From positions 186,001-250,000 of the forward strand of contig NZ_MULI01000002.1 of NCBI RefSeq assembly GCF_002939385.1: a stretch of 64,000 nt of DNA. The letters run 5' to 3'. The notes under the pieces were generated by a model. It ran no database searches. It saw only the letters and a list, made by a program, of their open reading frames with translations, and was not told the DNA's origin. Positions 16,858 through 28,800 of the stretch are shown here, piece after piece (positions within the stretch are counted from its first letter, which is position 1; every line of letters begins with the position of its first letter). Origin of the DNA: Streptomyces sp. MH60. GTDB taxonomy: Bacteria > Actinomycetota > Actinomycetes > Streptomycetales > Streptomycetaceae. The position numbers were made by a program, and so were the translations under genes.

Positions 16858-19800
16858 ATGGCGCTCATGCCCAGTGAAGAGCTGCGGAACCTGATGTTCG
16901 TCGTGACGGGGGAGAGGTTCCCCGAGACCGACGAGGACGTGGCCGCGCTGCGTGGTCTGGTCATGCAGAGCACGCAGGGCAAGGTCGACATCCTCAAGGG
17001 GAAGGTCGACGAGAGCATCGCCTTCGTCGGGGACGCGCTGCCCGGTGACATCGGCAGGAACTTCATCGCCGCGATGGAGAGCGTCCGGCCCGAGCTGGAC
17101 AAGCTCACCGAGGGCATGGGCAAGGCGTCCGGCGGGCTGCGGAAGACGGCCATGGACGTCCGCGAAGCGAAGTGGAACCTCATCGCCGAGCTGATCCGGC
17201 TGGCCGCCGAAATCGCCATCTTCACCGCCCTGGCAGCCGTCACAGGCGGCGCGTCGGCCACACAGATCGCCGTGCGCAAGATGATCGCCAGGGTGCGGAT
17301 GCTGGTCATCCTGTATGAGCTGTCCAACCGCATCCCGATCTTCTCCGCCGTCACCGAGGCGATCGAAGAGGCCCTCCTCACCCTGGCGACCCGGCTCGCG
17401 CTCATGCGGTGGGCACCGGAGGGACAGCGGCCCGGCGGGGTCGACTGGCGTGACGTCGGCATCGCCGCCGTGTTCGGCGCGCTGACAGGGGCCTTCTCCG
17501 AACTGTTCGGAGTCGTCGTCAGGAAGGTCACCAACGCCTTCAACTCCTATGCCGACAACTGGATGAAGGACCCCCCGACCAAGAAGTGGAACAACGACGA
17601 CCTCGGTGACGGCCTTTTCAACACCCCGGGCGGGAACCGGTGGGGCGACCTGCCGGACGGTCCGCCGCGCGTCGGACCCGGCCCGGGCATCCGGCGTCAC
17701 GTGATCGACGAGATCGGCCAGGCCCCCAGTGAAGGCGCTGCGGAGACCCTTGCCGAGGGACTGGTCAACGAGATGTTCTACGACGGCTTCGAGGTCAATC
17801 CCTGGACCGCCGTCGGGGCGATGGTCAGTCGGCAGGTCGAGATGGGCCTGATGGGAGGCGGTCTGGCGTTCGGCGGGGCTTTGCACAACTTCTTCTCGTT
17901 CAAGGACGGCCTCGGGGGCGGCCTGCGGGGTGGTTCCATTGGTGGCCCGGGCGGTGCGACCGGTGGGCCCTCCGGTGGTTCCACGGGTGGATCCACGGGA
18001 GAGACGGGGAACGGAGAGCTCGGGAACGTCGACACGGGCCCGGGAGGCGGCTTCCGGACCGGATTCCAGACGCGGACAGGTGACCTGGACGGCCTCGGCG
18101 GGGTCGGCGACCTCGACGGAGGACACGGTCTCCGAGGGGGCAACGGCAACGGCCCCAACGGAGCGGGAGGGCCGGACCCGATCGCCGGCCCCGGCAGCGT
18201 CAACGGCGGCCGCGACGTCCGCGGTCTCGGCAGTTCCGCCGGCCTGAGCACGCCGGACGGCCTCGACGGACTCCGGCGCCACAATGGGCACAGCCCCCTC
18301 ACCCGGTTCGACGATTCCCATCAGACCCCTGGACCCGGGCCCCAGCGGCTTCCCGGCCTCAGCCTGACCTCCGGCTCCGAGCAGGTCCCCGGGCCGCAAC
18401 AGGCCCCCGGCTCCCCCCTCGCCTCCGGTTCTCAGCAGCTTCCCGGCTCCCCGCAGACCCCTGGTGCCCATCGGTCCACCGGGCTCGACGCGGTGAGCAA
18501 CCTCGACCAGCGGGTTCCCGGTCAGGACGGTGGCACGCTCGGAGGGCAGGTGCCCACCAGCTCGGGGGCGTCGCCGGACAGGGAGCACGAGGGCCATCGG
18601 CAGGCCCCGTCCGGTGGTGCCCAGCACGATCAGGGCCAGGACCAGGCCCGGCACCGCCACGCGGAAGAGGCGCTGGAGGTGGGCGCCGACCAGAAGCAGG
18701 AGGCGCCGCGACCGCAGCCCGAGACACGGTTCGAGTCCGGACAACAGCCGCACACCCAGGCCCCGAGTAACACTCCCGCCTCGCCTCAGCCGCAGCCCGA
18801 GACCCGCATCGCCACCTCGTCGCACTCGCAGTCGCACCCGGAGACGCAGCAGCAGCCCGGGTCCCGGGCACCGTCCCAGTCGCAGCCGGGGACGCACACC
18901 TCCGACTCGCCTCGTCCGGAGCAGCAGCCGCAGACCCCCTCCTCGCACCAGCCGCAAACGCAGACCCCCTCCTCGCCCCAGCCGCAGACGCACACTCCGG
19001 TTTCACCCCAGCCCCAGACGCACGCCCCCTCCTCCCCTCCGCAGTCCGAGCCGTCCGGGGAGGCTCCGCCCCCGGCGGACGAGGCAGCACCGGATCCCGT
19101 CACCGCCGCGTCGCCCGGCCCCCTTGGAGCGGACGGGCATACCGACCCCCAGCGCCCCTCGGCCGCGGAGGCGTTGCGTGAGCAACACCGTGAGGTCGTA
19201 CGGCGGTTGTCGGGCGCGTTGGACTCCGTACAGGAGCTGCGCGACCGGATGGACACGGGCGTGGGAACCAGCGGGGACGCAGCCCGCCTCGACCGGGCCC
19301 TGGACGACGTCGCGCGGGCCGAGAAGGAACTGACGTCGGCCGAGGATCAGCTGCGGGACCTCGGGACGGACCCGCACTCCCTGCCCCCGGACCGGGATCA
19401 CGGTCCGGCCCCCGCCGTCGAGCGGGACGGCGGCCAGCGCCGGTGGATCGCCGGACAGGTGAGGCCGGAGGACCTGGCCGCGGACGTGCGGAACCTCGAC
19501 TTCGGCCGTGCCGTGGACCGCGAAGCGCTGGACACGGCAGGGATCTCCGCCCCGCCCGCGCTGCGGGCGCAGTGGCAGCTCGGCAGCACGGACGTGCCGC
19601 TGGCGGAAAGCGGCCTGCCCCCTGTCGACCAGGCCCGGCTGCTCATGGTGGAGCCCGGACCGTGGCCGCAGGCACTGGAGGTCACGGCGGCGAACGCCGC
19701 CAGGCGGCTGTGGCAGGAGTCGTACGCGGACTTCGCGGCCGACGCCCCTCCACTCGCCGACGGCAAAACGGGGTACACCCCCTCCCAGGCCTGGAGCACA

Positions 19801-22800
19801 GCCACTGGCCTCGTGCTCCCGCTCGAGATGCACCCCGTGCGCGCCGACTCGCGGCACGCCGTAGCGCCGTACCGTGACGCCGTACGCGAGGTCGCGGACC
19901 TGCTGATGGCGGGTGGCGGGCGCGACGCTGCCGACTCGCTCGCCGACCGGCTCCGGGCCGACCTCGGTCTACCGTCCCACGCGGACGACGCCGTGCCCCC
20001 GACCGCCGCCCCGGCCGGCCTCCCAGCACCGATCCCCACTGCCTCCGTCTCACCGCGCACAGCGGTGCCACCCGCCGCCGTGCCCCCGCCCTCGGCCCTC
20101 ACGTCCGCCGCACCGAAGACCGGGCCCAAGGCCGGGGGAACGCAGTCCGGAGAACCGGAGCCCGGGCCGGCCAAGCAGGAGCCGCAGCCCGACCCGGAGA
20201 CCGTCGTACTCGAGCCCGCCCCGGTCGTGGTGCCTGCCGTGCCGCTCGTCGCCACTTCGTCGGAGGACGCTGTTCCGCGCGGCTCCGAGACCGCCTCGCC
20301 TGCGGCCCGGCAGCCGGCCGTCCTGCTGGCGCCCCCGACCGAGCCGGACGTCGTGGTGGCTTCTCCTGTCCGGGCCGCGGCGGATCCGAAACCGCCCGCG
20401 CCGAGGCGGACGAATACGATGCTCTCCTCCGCTTCTTCCTCATCGGAGGACTCGGATGATGTTCTGACGGCGGAGCAGGCCCAGGACGTCAAGTTTCTGC
20501 GTGACAAGAGCGAGTTGTATCACCGGATCGCGGGTATCCGCGCTCTCGCCGCCGACCCGGCCTTCAGGAAGGGCATCAGCGACTTCCTCGACAACATCGA
20601 TCGCGACCGGAAGTCCAGCACGCCGACCCCGGTCGACCATGCGGCCATCGAGGCGATCATGACGGGCCTCCAGAAGAAGGGGGTGTACGGCAACAGGATC
20701 CAGTACTCCTGGTACCACCGGCACCAGGACAAGGAAGGCTTCGAGGGAGCTCTGGAGGCGCATGCCAAGCGGTCCGCGAACCATGGTGCGCTCTGGTCGA
20801 AGCTGGGTTCGGCCACCGCCACCGCTGAGGCGGGCGTGGGGCGCGGCGTGGTGTTGGAGGCGTCCATCCAGGGCCGGATGTTCGACGGCCTGCTCTTCGG
20901 ACTCTCCTCCTGGAGTTCGTCACCCGCGCTGGGAGTGCTCTGGGAGCGGTTGTCGAAGTCGTACGTGGAGTCGCTGACGGGCTGGGCCACCGCCCACGTC
21001 CTGGACGGCACGACCAATACCAGCGTGCTGAACCGGATCGAGTGGCCCACGCTCGCGAGGCAGATCGAGGCCGGGAAGGTGGACGGGCTCAACATCGTCG
21101 TCTACCGGACGGTCCCCAACCCCGACACCGGTGCGTTGGACCTGGTGCCGGTCGACACCTTTCCGGTGCGGACCCAGGAGGAGTTCGACCAGGTGCCCCA
21201 GGCGCCCGCCGACGCCGACTGGTACCAGAAGCAGAGCCGGGTGGACCAGGAGCAGCGTGCGGCGCTCGTCAAGGTGTACTCCCGTGAGAACCAGATCGAC
21301 CAACTCGACGATTACGTCTCGGACCTCCTCGGCAAGCACGGCAACCTCACCTTCCGTCCGACCCTGACACCGCATACCACGTTCCGCGGCAGTTTCTCCT
21401 CGCGGGCCCTGGCGGACGTCGCCGTGCGGCTGCCCGTCGTTCACCCCGACCAACGTGCCCTTCTGATCGACGCGTTGTCATCGGATGAGCGTCGGACACT
21501 GGCCGCCAACGAGGAGGTCGTCAACAGCCTGCAAGCGCACCTGTCCCCGGAGGACTTCACGGCGACGACGGAGCGGCTGAGAGCCGATGGTCCGGAAGGA
21601 CCGCCCCAGCAGGAGGCGGAGGACGTCGTCAGCGTCCCACCGTGGAGCTCGGCGGCCCTGGCTGCGGAGCTGTCCGGCGTGGACGCCGGCGAACGCACGC
21701 TTCATCTACGGGGGCTGTCGTTGGAGCAGCGTCATCAGCTACTCGCTGACGAGGAGTTCATCAACGGCCTGCGCGAGCACCTGTCCCCGGAGGCCTTCGT
21801 GGCGGCGGAGGCGGAGCTGACGGCCGAGGGGCCGGTAGCTCTGGTACGCCGGCCCGCACCGGTGGTGGTGCCTGCCGTGCCGCTCGTCGCCACCTCGTCC
21901 GAGGACGCTGTTCCGCGCGGCTCCGAGACCGCCTCGCCTCCGCCCCAGCAGCCGGACGCCCTGCTCGCGCCTCCGACTGAGCCGCACTCCATGCTGGCCC
22001 CCCCTGTCCCGGCCGACGCTGATCCGATCCGTGACTGGCGGCTGATCTCCGCCGGGCCGAACCGGCTGCGCTCCGACGCCCTGAGCGCCGTGGACGAGGC
22101 GGTGGCGGGTCTGCCCGCCGACCCGAGCGCGGAGGACGTGCGTCCGGTCCTCGACGCGGTGGGGGAGTGGAAGAAGGGCAAGACTCCGCAGAGCGGGCGA
22201 TGGGACGCGATCACCCGGTTGGAGTCCGCGGTCATCGACCGCATCGACCGGATACGGCAGCTGAACGCTCCGGAGCGGCCCGCGCCCGGCGCGCCGGTGA
22301 CATCGGTGTCCGTTGCGGCCCGGCAACACCCCGTGGAGGTCGACGGTTACGCTCCGGCCAGCGGGTTCGAGGTGGAACTGCACCGATACCGGCTTGAGTT
22401 GCCCAACGGCCACACCTACGACGAGTACGACGAACTCGTGTCGGTGCCGGGCCTGTTGAAAATCACGTTGGACCGGGCCGGCGGCGTGCCCGTCCTGGAA
22501 CTGGTGACCGAACCGGCCCGTGGACTCGCCAACGGGCGGCCGGACGGACGGGCCGAGCGCTCCGACGTGGTACGTGCCTTCCGCGACGTGGTGAGTCGGT
22601 TGGAGAACGCCAGGCCGGGCAGCAGCATCAGCTCCGTCTTCCCCGCCGAGGCCGGTTACCGGGTCGACGCCCTCGCGGAAGGGCTGCCAGTCAAGATCAA
22701 CGAGGCCGGTGGCGACCGGATGCTCGTGCACCACTCGGCGTCCACGCCGATCGCCAAGGCCGTGCCCTTCCTGGAACATGTCGGCAGCAGGATGCGCCGG

Positions 22801-25800
22801 GAGCCCGGCCCGGCCCGTACCGCCCACTCGGATCTCGGACTCGGCCTCCAGTTCGCCAAGCACGGACGCACGCGGTTCGATTCCTGGCTGGACCAGCATC
22901 CCGAGCACAGGTCCGGCCTGCTGGCGTGGGACCACGCCGAGTTGGAGGGCGCGCTCGCACTCGGTTACGCCCAGGCCGCCGGTGCCGTTCGGGGCAGTCT
23001 GGACCGGTCGAGGCCGCCCAAGGACCTGACCGCGGTGGTCTCGCGCGGCTCGCTCGCCGGGATACGCCGCGGCCTCAGCCCCGTACCCCGTGCGTTCCTG
23101 GAGGATCAGGCCAAGCAGCTCGCAGCCGAGTTCGCGACCTCCTTCGACGTGGCGGACCTTCCGAAGGACGTCGGTGTGCTCGACCGGCTGCTGCCGCCGA
23201 GAGCGGATCAGGGGAAGCGCGCGACGGTCGGTCAGTACCTCGACAACCTGCTCCGCGAGAACCCGGAGCGTCCGGTCGACCAGCGTGAGGCGCTGCTTCT
23301 GCGCCGCACCTGGCCCGATCTGGACGGAAATCCGGAAGCGGGCGCGGCACGCCTCGAACCGCCCGTCGCCGTGGTGCAGGTCCGTCTCTACGCTGCCACC
23401 GATTCCACCGCCGGCACGGTGGAGAACGATTTCGACACCCTGGCCGACCTGTCGTTCGGCCTGTACCGGGCGGCGCGGACCGGACGCGGCCTGCCCAAGG
23501 TGGGGCGTCCCCTCGCCCCGGCGGGGTCGCGTCCACCGACCCCGCCGAGGCGGACGAACACGATGCTGTCCTCCGCCTCTTCCCTCTCCTCGTCGCAGAG
23601 CTCGATGGACGCTCTGACGGCGGAGCAGGCCCAGGACATCAAGTTCCTGCGTGACAAGAGCGAGTTGTATCACCGGATCGCGGGTATCCGCGCTCTCGCC
23701 GCCGACCCGGCCTTCAGGAAGGGCATCAGCGACTTCCTCGACAACATCGATCGCGACCGGAAGTCCAGCACGCCGACCCCGGTCGACCATGCGGCCATCG
23801 AGGCGATCATGACGGGCCTCCAGAAGAAGGGGGTGTACGGCAACAGGATCCAGTACTCCTGGTACCACCGGCACCAGGACAAGGAAGGCTTCGAGGAGGC
23901 GCTGGAGGCCCACGCGACCCAGTCCGCCGACCACGGCGGACTCTGGTCGAAGATGGGTTCGGCCATCCCCACCGAGAACGCGAGCGTGGGGCACGGCGTG
24001 GTGCTGGAGGCGTCCATCCAGGGCCGGATGTTCGACGGCCTGCTCTTCGGACTCTCGACGTGGAGTTCGTCACCCGCACTGGGAGCGCTCTGGGAGCAGC
24101 TGTCGAGGACGTACGTGGAGTCCCTGACGGGCTGGGCCACCGCCCACGTCCTGGACGGCACGACCAATACCAGCGTGCTCAACCGGATCGAATGGCCCAC
24201 ACTCAGGCGACAGATCGAGGCCGGGAAGGTGGACGGGCTCAACATCGTCGTCTACCGGTCGGTCTCCCACCCCGACACCGGTGCGTTGGACCTGGTGCCG
24301 GTCGACACCTTTCCGGTGCGGACCCAGGAGGAGTTCGACCAGGTGCCCCAGGCGCCCGCCGACGCCGACTGGTACCGGAAACAGACCAGGGTGGACCAGG
24401 AGCAGCGTGCGGCGCTCGTCAAGGTGTACTCCCGTGAGAACCAGATCGACCAACTCGACGATTACGTCTCGGACCTCCTCGGCAAGCACGGCAACCTCAC
24501 CTTCCGTCCGACCCTGACACCGCACGCGACGTTCCGCGGCAGTTTCTCCTCGTCGGTCCTGGCGGACCTCGCCGTGCGGTTGCCGACCGTGGACCCCGGC
24601 CAACGTGCCGCCCTGCTGCGAGCCCTGTCACCGGCTGAGCGTCGGATGCTGGCCACCAACGAGGAGTTGGCCAACAGTCTGCGCGAGCACCTGTCCCCGG
24701 AGGACTTCGCGGCGGCCGCGGCGGGGCTGATGGTCGACGGACCGGAGTCCGGGGGTCCGGCGAGCGCGGCCCGGCAGGAGGCCGAGGACATCGTGTCCGG
24801 CATGTTGGCGGACCCCGAGGTCACGGTGTCCCTGCTGACCGGAGGCCGACGGGTGGTCGTGGTGCCGCGCGGGGTGGCGGTGACCTCGCTGCCCCAATTC
24901 GCCGGCCTGCGGGGCGTTGAGGCGGACGGGCGGCCGGTGGACGTCCAACGGGCGCTCTACCACGACGGTCTGATCGCCATCGGCGAGGAGAACCTGCTGG
25001 GTGAGCCGGCCGACGTGCCGGGCGCCGGAATCCAGGCGGACGGCTACGGGGCACTGCGGCACGAGCTGGCCCACGCCATCGAAGAGGTGCTCGATCCGGC
25101 CGACCGGAAGCAGATCGAGGAACACTACCGGGTCAAGAGCGCCGAGGGGGAGGCCGCCCGGTGGCCGGACGGTCCCGGCGCGAACTACTCGGCCAGCAAC
25201 CCACGCGACTACTTCGCCCAGCTCACCAACACCTACCTGGCGGTCAACGCCGGTACCGACCTGGCCACCGGTTCGCCGCGCAACAACGGCGCCGACTGGG
25301 TGCGGGAGCACGACCCGAAGCTGCTGCCGCTCCTGGAACGGCTCTACGGTCCCGGCCGGCCCGGGATTCTCGGCAGCCAGGACAACCCGTACGTGCTCAG
25401 CGGCTTCCGCGCCCTGTTCGACCGCGCCGAGCGGGACCTGGCGGGTGAGCTCAGGACGTCGGAGTCCGGCTCGGAGCCGCCCTCCCCCGTGCCCGCGCCC
25501 GACCCGTCGTTGTCGGCGTCCGACCCGTCCCCCGGTCCGAGGGGTCGTACCGGGGCAGGCCCGGACGGCAGGACGCTGCTGGCCCCTCCCGCCCAGGGCG
25601 GCCGCCTGAGCCGCAGGCTGGTCGAAGCCATGAAGCAGATGTTCGGCCGGGACATCAGGCGGCACCCGCAGTTCGACGCGCTCTACGACGCGCTGGCCCT
25701 GCTGAACCGGCTGCACGAGTCCGATCCGGGACGCCCCCGGGGCCCCATGGACGTGGGCGCGACGGCCGAGCGGGTGCTTCACCTGGACCCCGGCGTCGAC

Positions 25801-28800
25801 ATCACCCCGGAGGACTACCGCAACCTCCTGCTCACCACGGCCAGTGCCGCCCGGCACGGCTGGGCGAGATCTGTCGCCTCCATCGCCGGCTACGCGACAC
25901 ACCGGACCACCGGTGTGCTGGGGCCGGAGACGTGGTCGTCCGACCCGTACCAGAGGTACACCGCGCGCGACTGGTCGGGAGGCGGAGCCCTCCAGCTCGA
26001 CGTCGACCAGGTGTGGGCGCCCGGAAGCCGGCGAGGTGAACCCATGGTCGGTTCCCCCGCGCTGTGGGGCCACCGGCCGCACGTGGCACTCGCCGAGCGG
26101 GACGCCGACGCCGACCTGATCATCGTCCGCGACCAGTCCGGCAACGCCCGGTACGTGGACGACGGGGAGTTCGCCCATCTGGTCGCCCTCGACCCCAACC
26201 GGCCGCCGGGCGCCCCGGTGCTGCTGCTCGTCCGGCCCCCGCGGAACGCCGCGCCCGAGACCATGCCGCGGTTGCTCGCGGACCTGGCCGGGACCCGTGT
26301 CTGGAGCACGGACGGGGATTTCTCCCTGATGCCCGCGGAGGGCCCCGGCAACGTCAGGCTGATCGCGCTGGTCGACCGCCGTCCCGGGCGGCACGTCGGC
26401 GTCTGGTTCCCCAGCGATCCGGGCCTTCACGACCGTTCTCCCGGCTACGAGATACAGACCACCGTCGGCACGGCACTGGACTCCTCCGACGTGGAGTCCT
26501 ACCCGCTGACCACCTTGGACGGACAGCTGCTCACTGGTCGGGCCTATCTGACCAGCGACGATCTGGTCCGTATGGAAGCCGCGCTGCGGGAGGCGTCAGG
26601 TGTGGAGTACTACGCCAACTACGACGAAGGAGTGCCCGGCGCCATCCCCAGCCGCCACGGCCCCATGCTGAGGCTGCCCCGGGCGTTGACGGACAGCTAT
26701 GTCCTCTATCTGCACGCCAGGGCAGGCTGGGCGAGTGTTTCGAGCCGGAGCAGCGGCCGTCAGTACAATCTGCGGCCCGGCGAACTGGGTCGGATCGTGC
26801 GGCGGCGTCCCAGCCTGCAACAGCTCGACCCCAACCTGCCCATCTTCGCACTCGGCTGTGAGCTCGCGCAGCTCAGGCCGGGTTCGGACCTGCTGGTGGA
26901 ACCGTCCGAGGCACAGAACGTCTCCACGCAGACCCAGCGCGTCCTGTTCGCCACGGACGCCCAGGTCACCCCGGTCCCGACCGTGGGTGATTCGCCCCCG
27001 ATCCTGGTCCTGAGCGACGACCCGGACCGTCCCCGGCACGGCATCTGGGAGTACCGTCCGGAGCCGGACGCCGACACACTCCGGTGGATCGCCGACGTGG
27101 CGGGGCTTCCCCCCGAGGTGGCGGAGCGGTCGACACGCGCACTGCGCTGGGTGCGCGCCCTGCGCGAGGTGTTCGACATCGACATCGACTCCGACCCCGG
27201 ACGTCAGCACGAGTTCACCGCACTCATCCGTGACTTCGGCCAGCTGGAGATGCAGCGGATTGCGCTGGGCGTGGGACCGGAGGGCACCAGACCGCTGACC
27301 TGGCGTGAGCTCACCCGGATCACCGACGACTTCGCCCGACGCGCCGGGTTCTCCGGCGGCGTGGTGACGCACACCCTGCTGCGGGACGTGCTGCTGGCGG
27401 CCCGTCACCGAACGCTGCGCCTCCCGGGCCTGCCCAACATGCCGAACATCCTGTTCGCGCCCCCGACCCGGGCCGACTCCGAACCGCCCTCGACGCCGCC
27501 CGCAGCGGTGGGGCCGCCGGCGGTCCGGATCGACACCGCCCCCGCCGAGACGGACCACGAACCGACACCAACGCCCCCGGTGGCGCTCGCCCCGGACACG
27601 GAGGACTCCTCCGACGGGTCGGACGCAGACGTCGGCAACCCCCGGTCCGTCTCCCCATCGGACCCGGGTCCCGCGCCACCGGACGCCGAGGCCGCCCGCC
27701 GCGAGCCCCGCAGGTTCCCCACCAGTGCGCCGGGCCGGCCCCGGAGCAAGTCCGCGGCCCAGAGTCCCGTCCCCGCTCCGGAGCGGCCCGACCGGCTCGA
27801 CACGGCCGCGGGAAGCGGGATGCTCCCCGGAGCGCCGCCCGCCGACGGGCCCCGCCCGACGTCCTCTGGCACGGCGAGCGCGCCGGTTTCCCCGCCGGTG
27901 CGGGCCGCTGTGCCCGTGCGCACGGCCGCCCGGCACGACATCGACTTCATCGACGGCGGGGCGCAACTGGGCGAGGACGCCCAGCGACTCGTCACCACCA
28001 TGGCGCAGCGGCTCGTAGGCGCCGCGGTCCGCGACCTGACCGCCGGGCTGCGCATCCCCTCACTCAAGATCACCGGCTACGGCGACGGCGCACGGATCGC
28101 CGTCGGCTCGGGCCCCGCCCAGCGCCCCGAGGGGGCCGGGCGCCTGCCCGCCCGAATCGTCGAGGACGCGCTGCGGGTGCAGATCGACGCCCACCTGTCC
28201 ACGCTTCCTGCCGAGATGCGGGAAGCCGTGCGCAGGGTTCGCGGACGAGCCCTCACCGCGGACGACTTCCCGATCGACGCCCGCAGCGGGGCGGACCCCG
28301 CCCCGCACCCCCGGCCGGGGGAGCGCCGCGCCGTTGTCGAGGTGCAGGTCTCGACCCTGTCGCGCGCCGTCGATCAGCTGATGCGGCTGATGCCCGGACT
28401 GAACCTCTATTCCGACGCCGACCCCGTCCTCACCCTGGACAAGGCGCCCGACCTCGTGCTGCTCCGGCCCTTGGGCGCCCCGGAGCCGCCGCCGCCCGCG
28501 CCGGCGACGGACGCCGCCCGGTTCGACACCGACGCCGTGCCGGATCATCTGCGCCCGCTGTACGCCCTGGTGACCGACGCGATGGCCACGGACGACGCCA
28601 CCAGCGTTGCTTCCCTGACCGCCTTGCACCTGGACCGTCAGGGGGTGTTCGCCGAAGGGACGCGCCTGCTCGCTGTGGACGGTTCGGTGCGCGGCCGCAA
28701 CTGGACCGGCCACCCGGGCCCCCTGGCGGACACCGCCGTGCGTCAACGGGTGCCGGGCAGCGACACGACGGACCCCTCGCCGACGCCCTGGGCGGCCGGA

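Noticed and set aside
18900..19080. Possible CRISPR-like or satellite repeats
   Set aside because: These are short Pro/Gln/Ser codon repeats inside the giant coding frame, without regular unit length or spacers.
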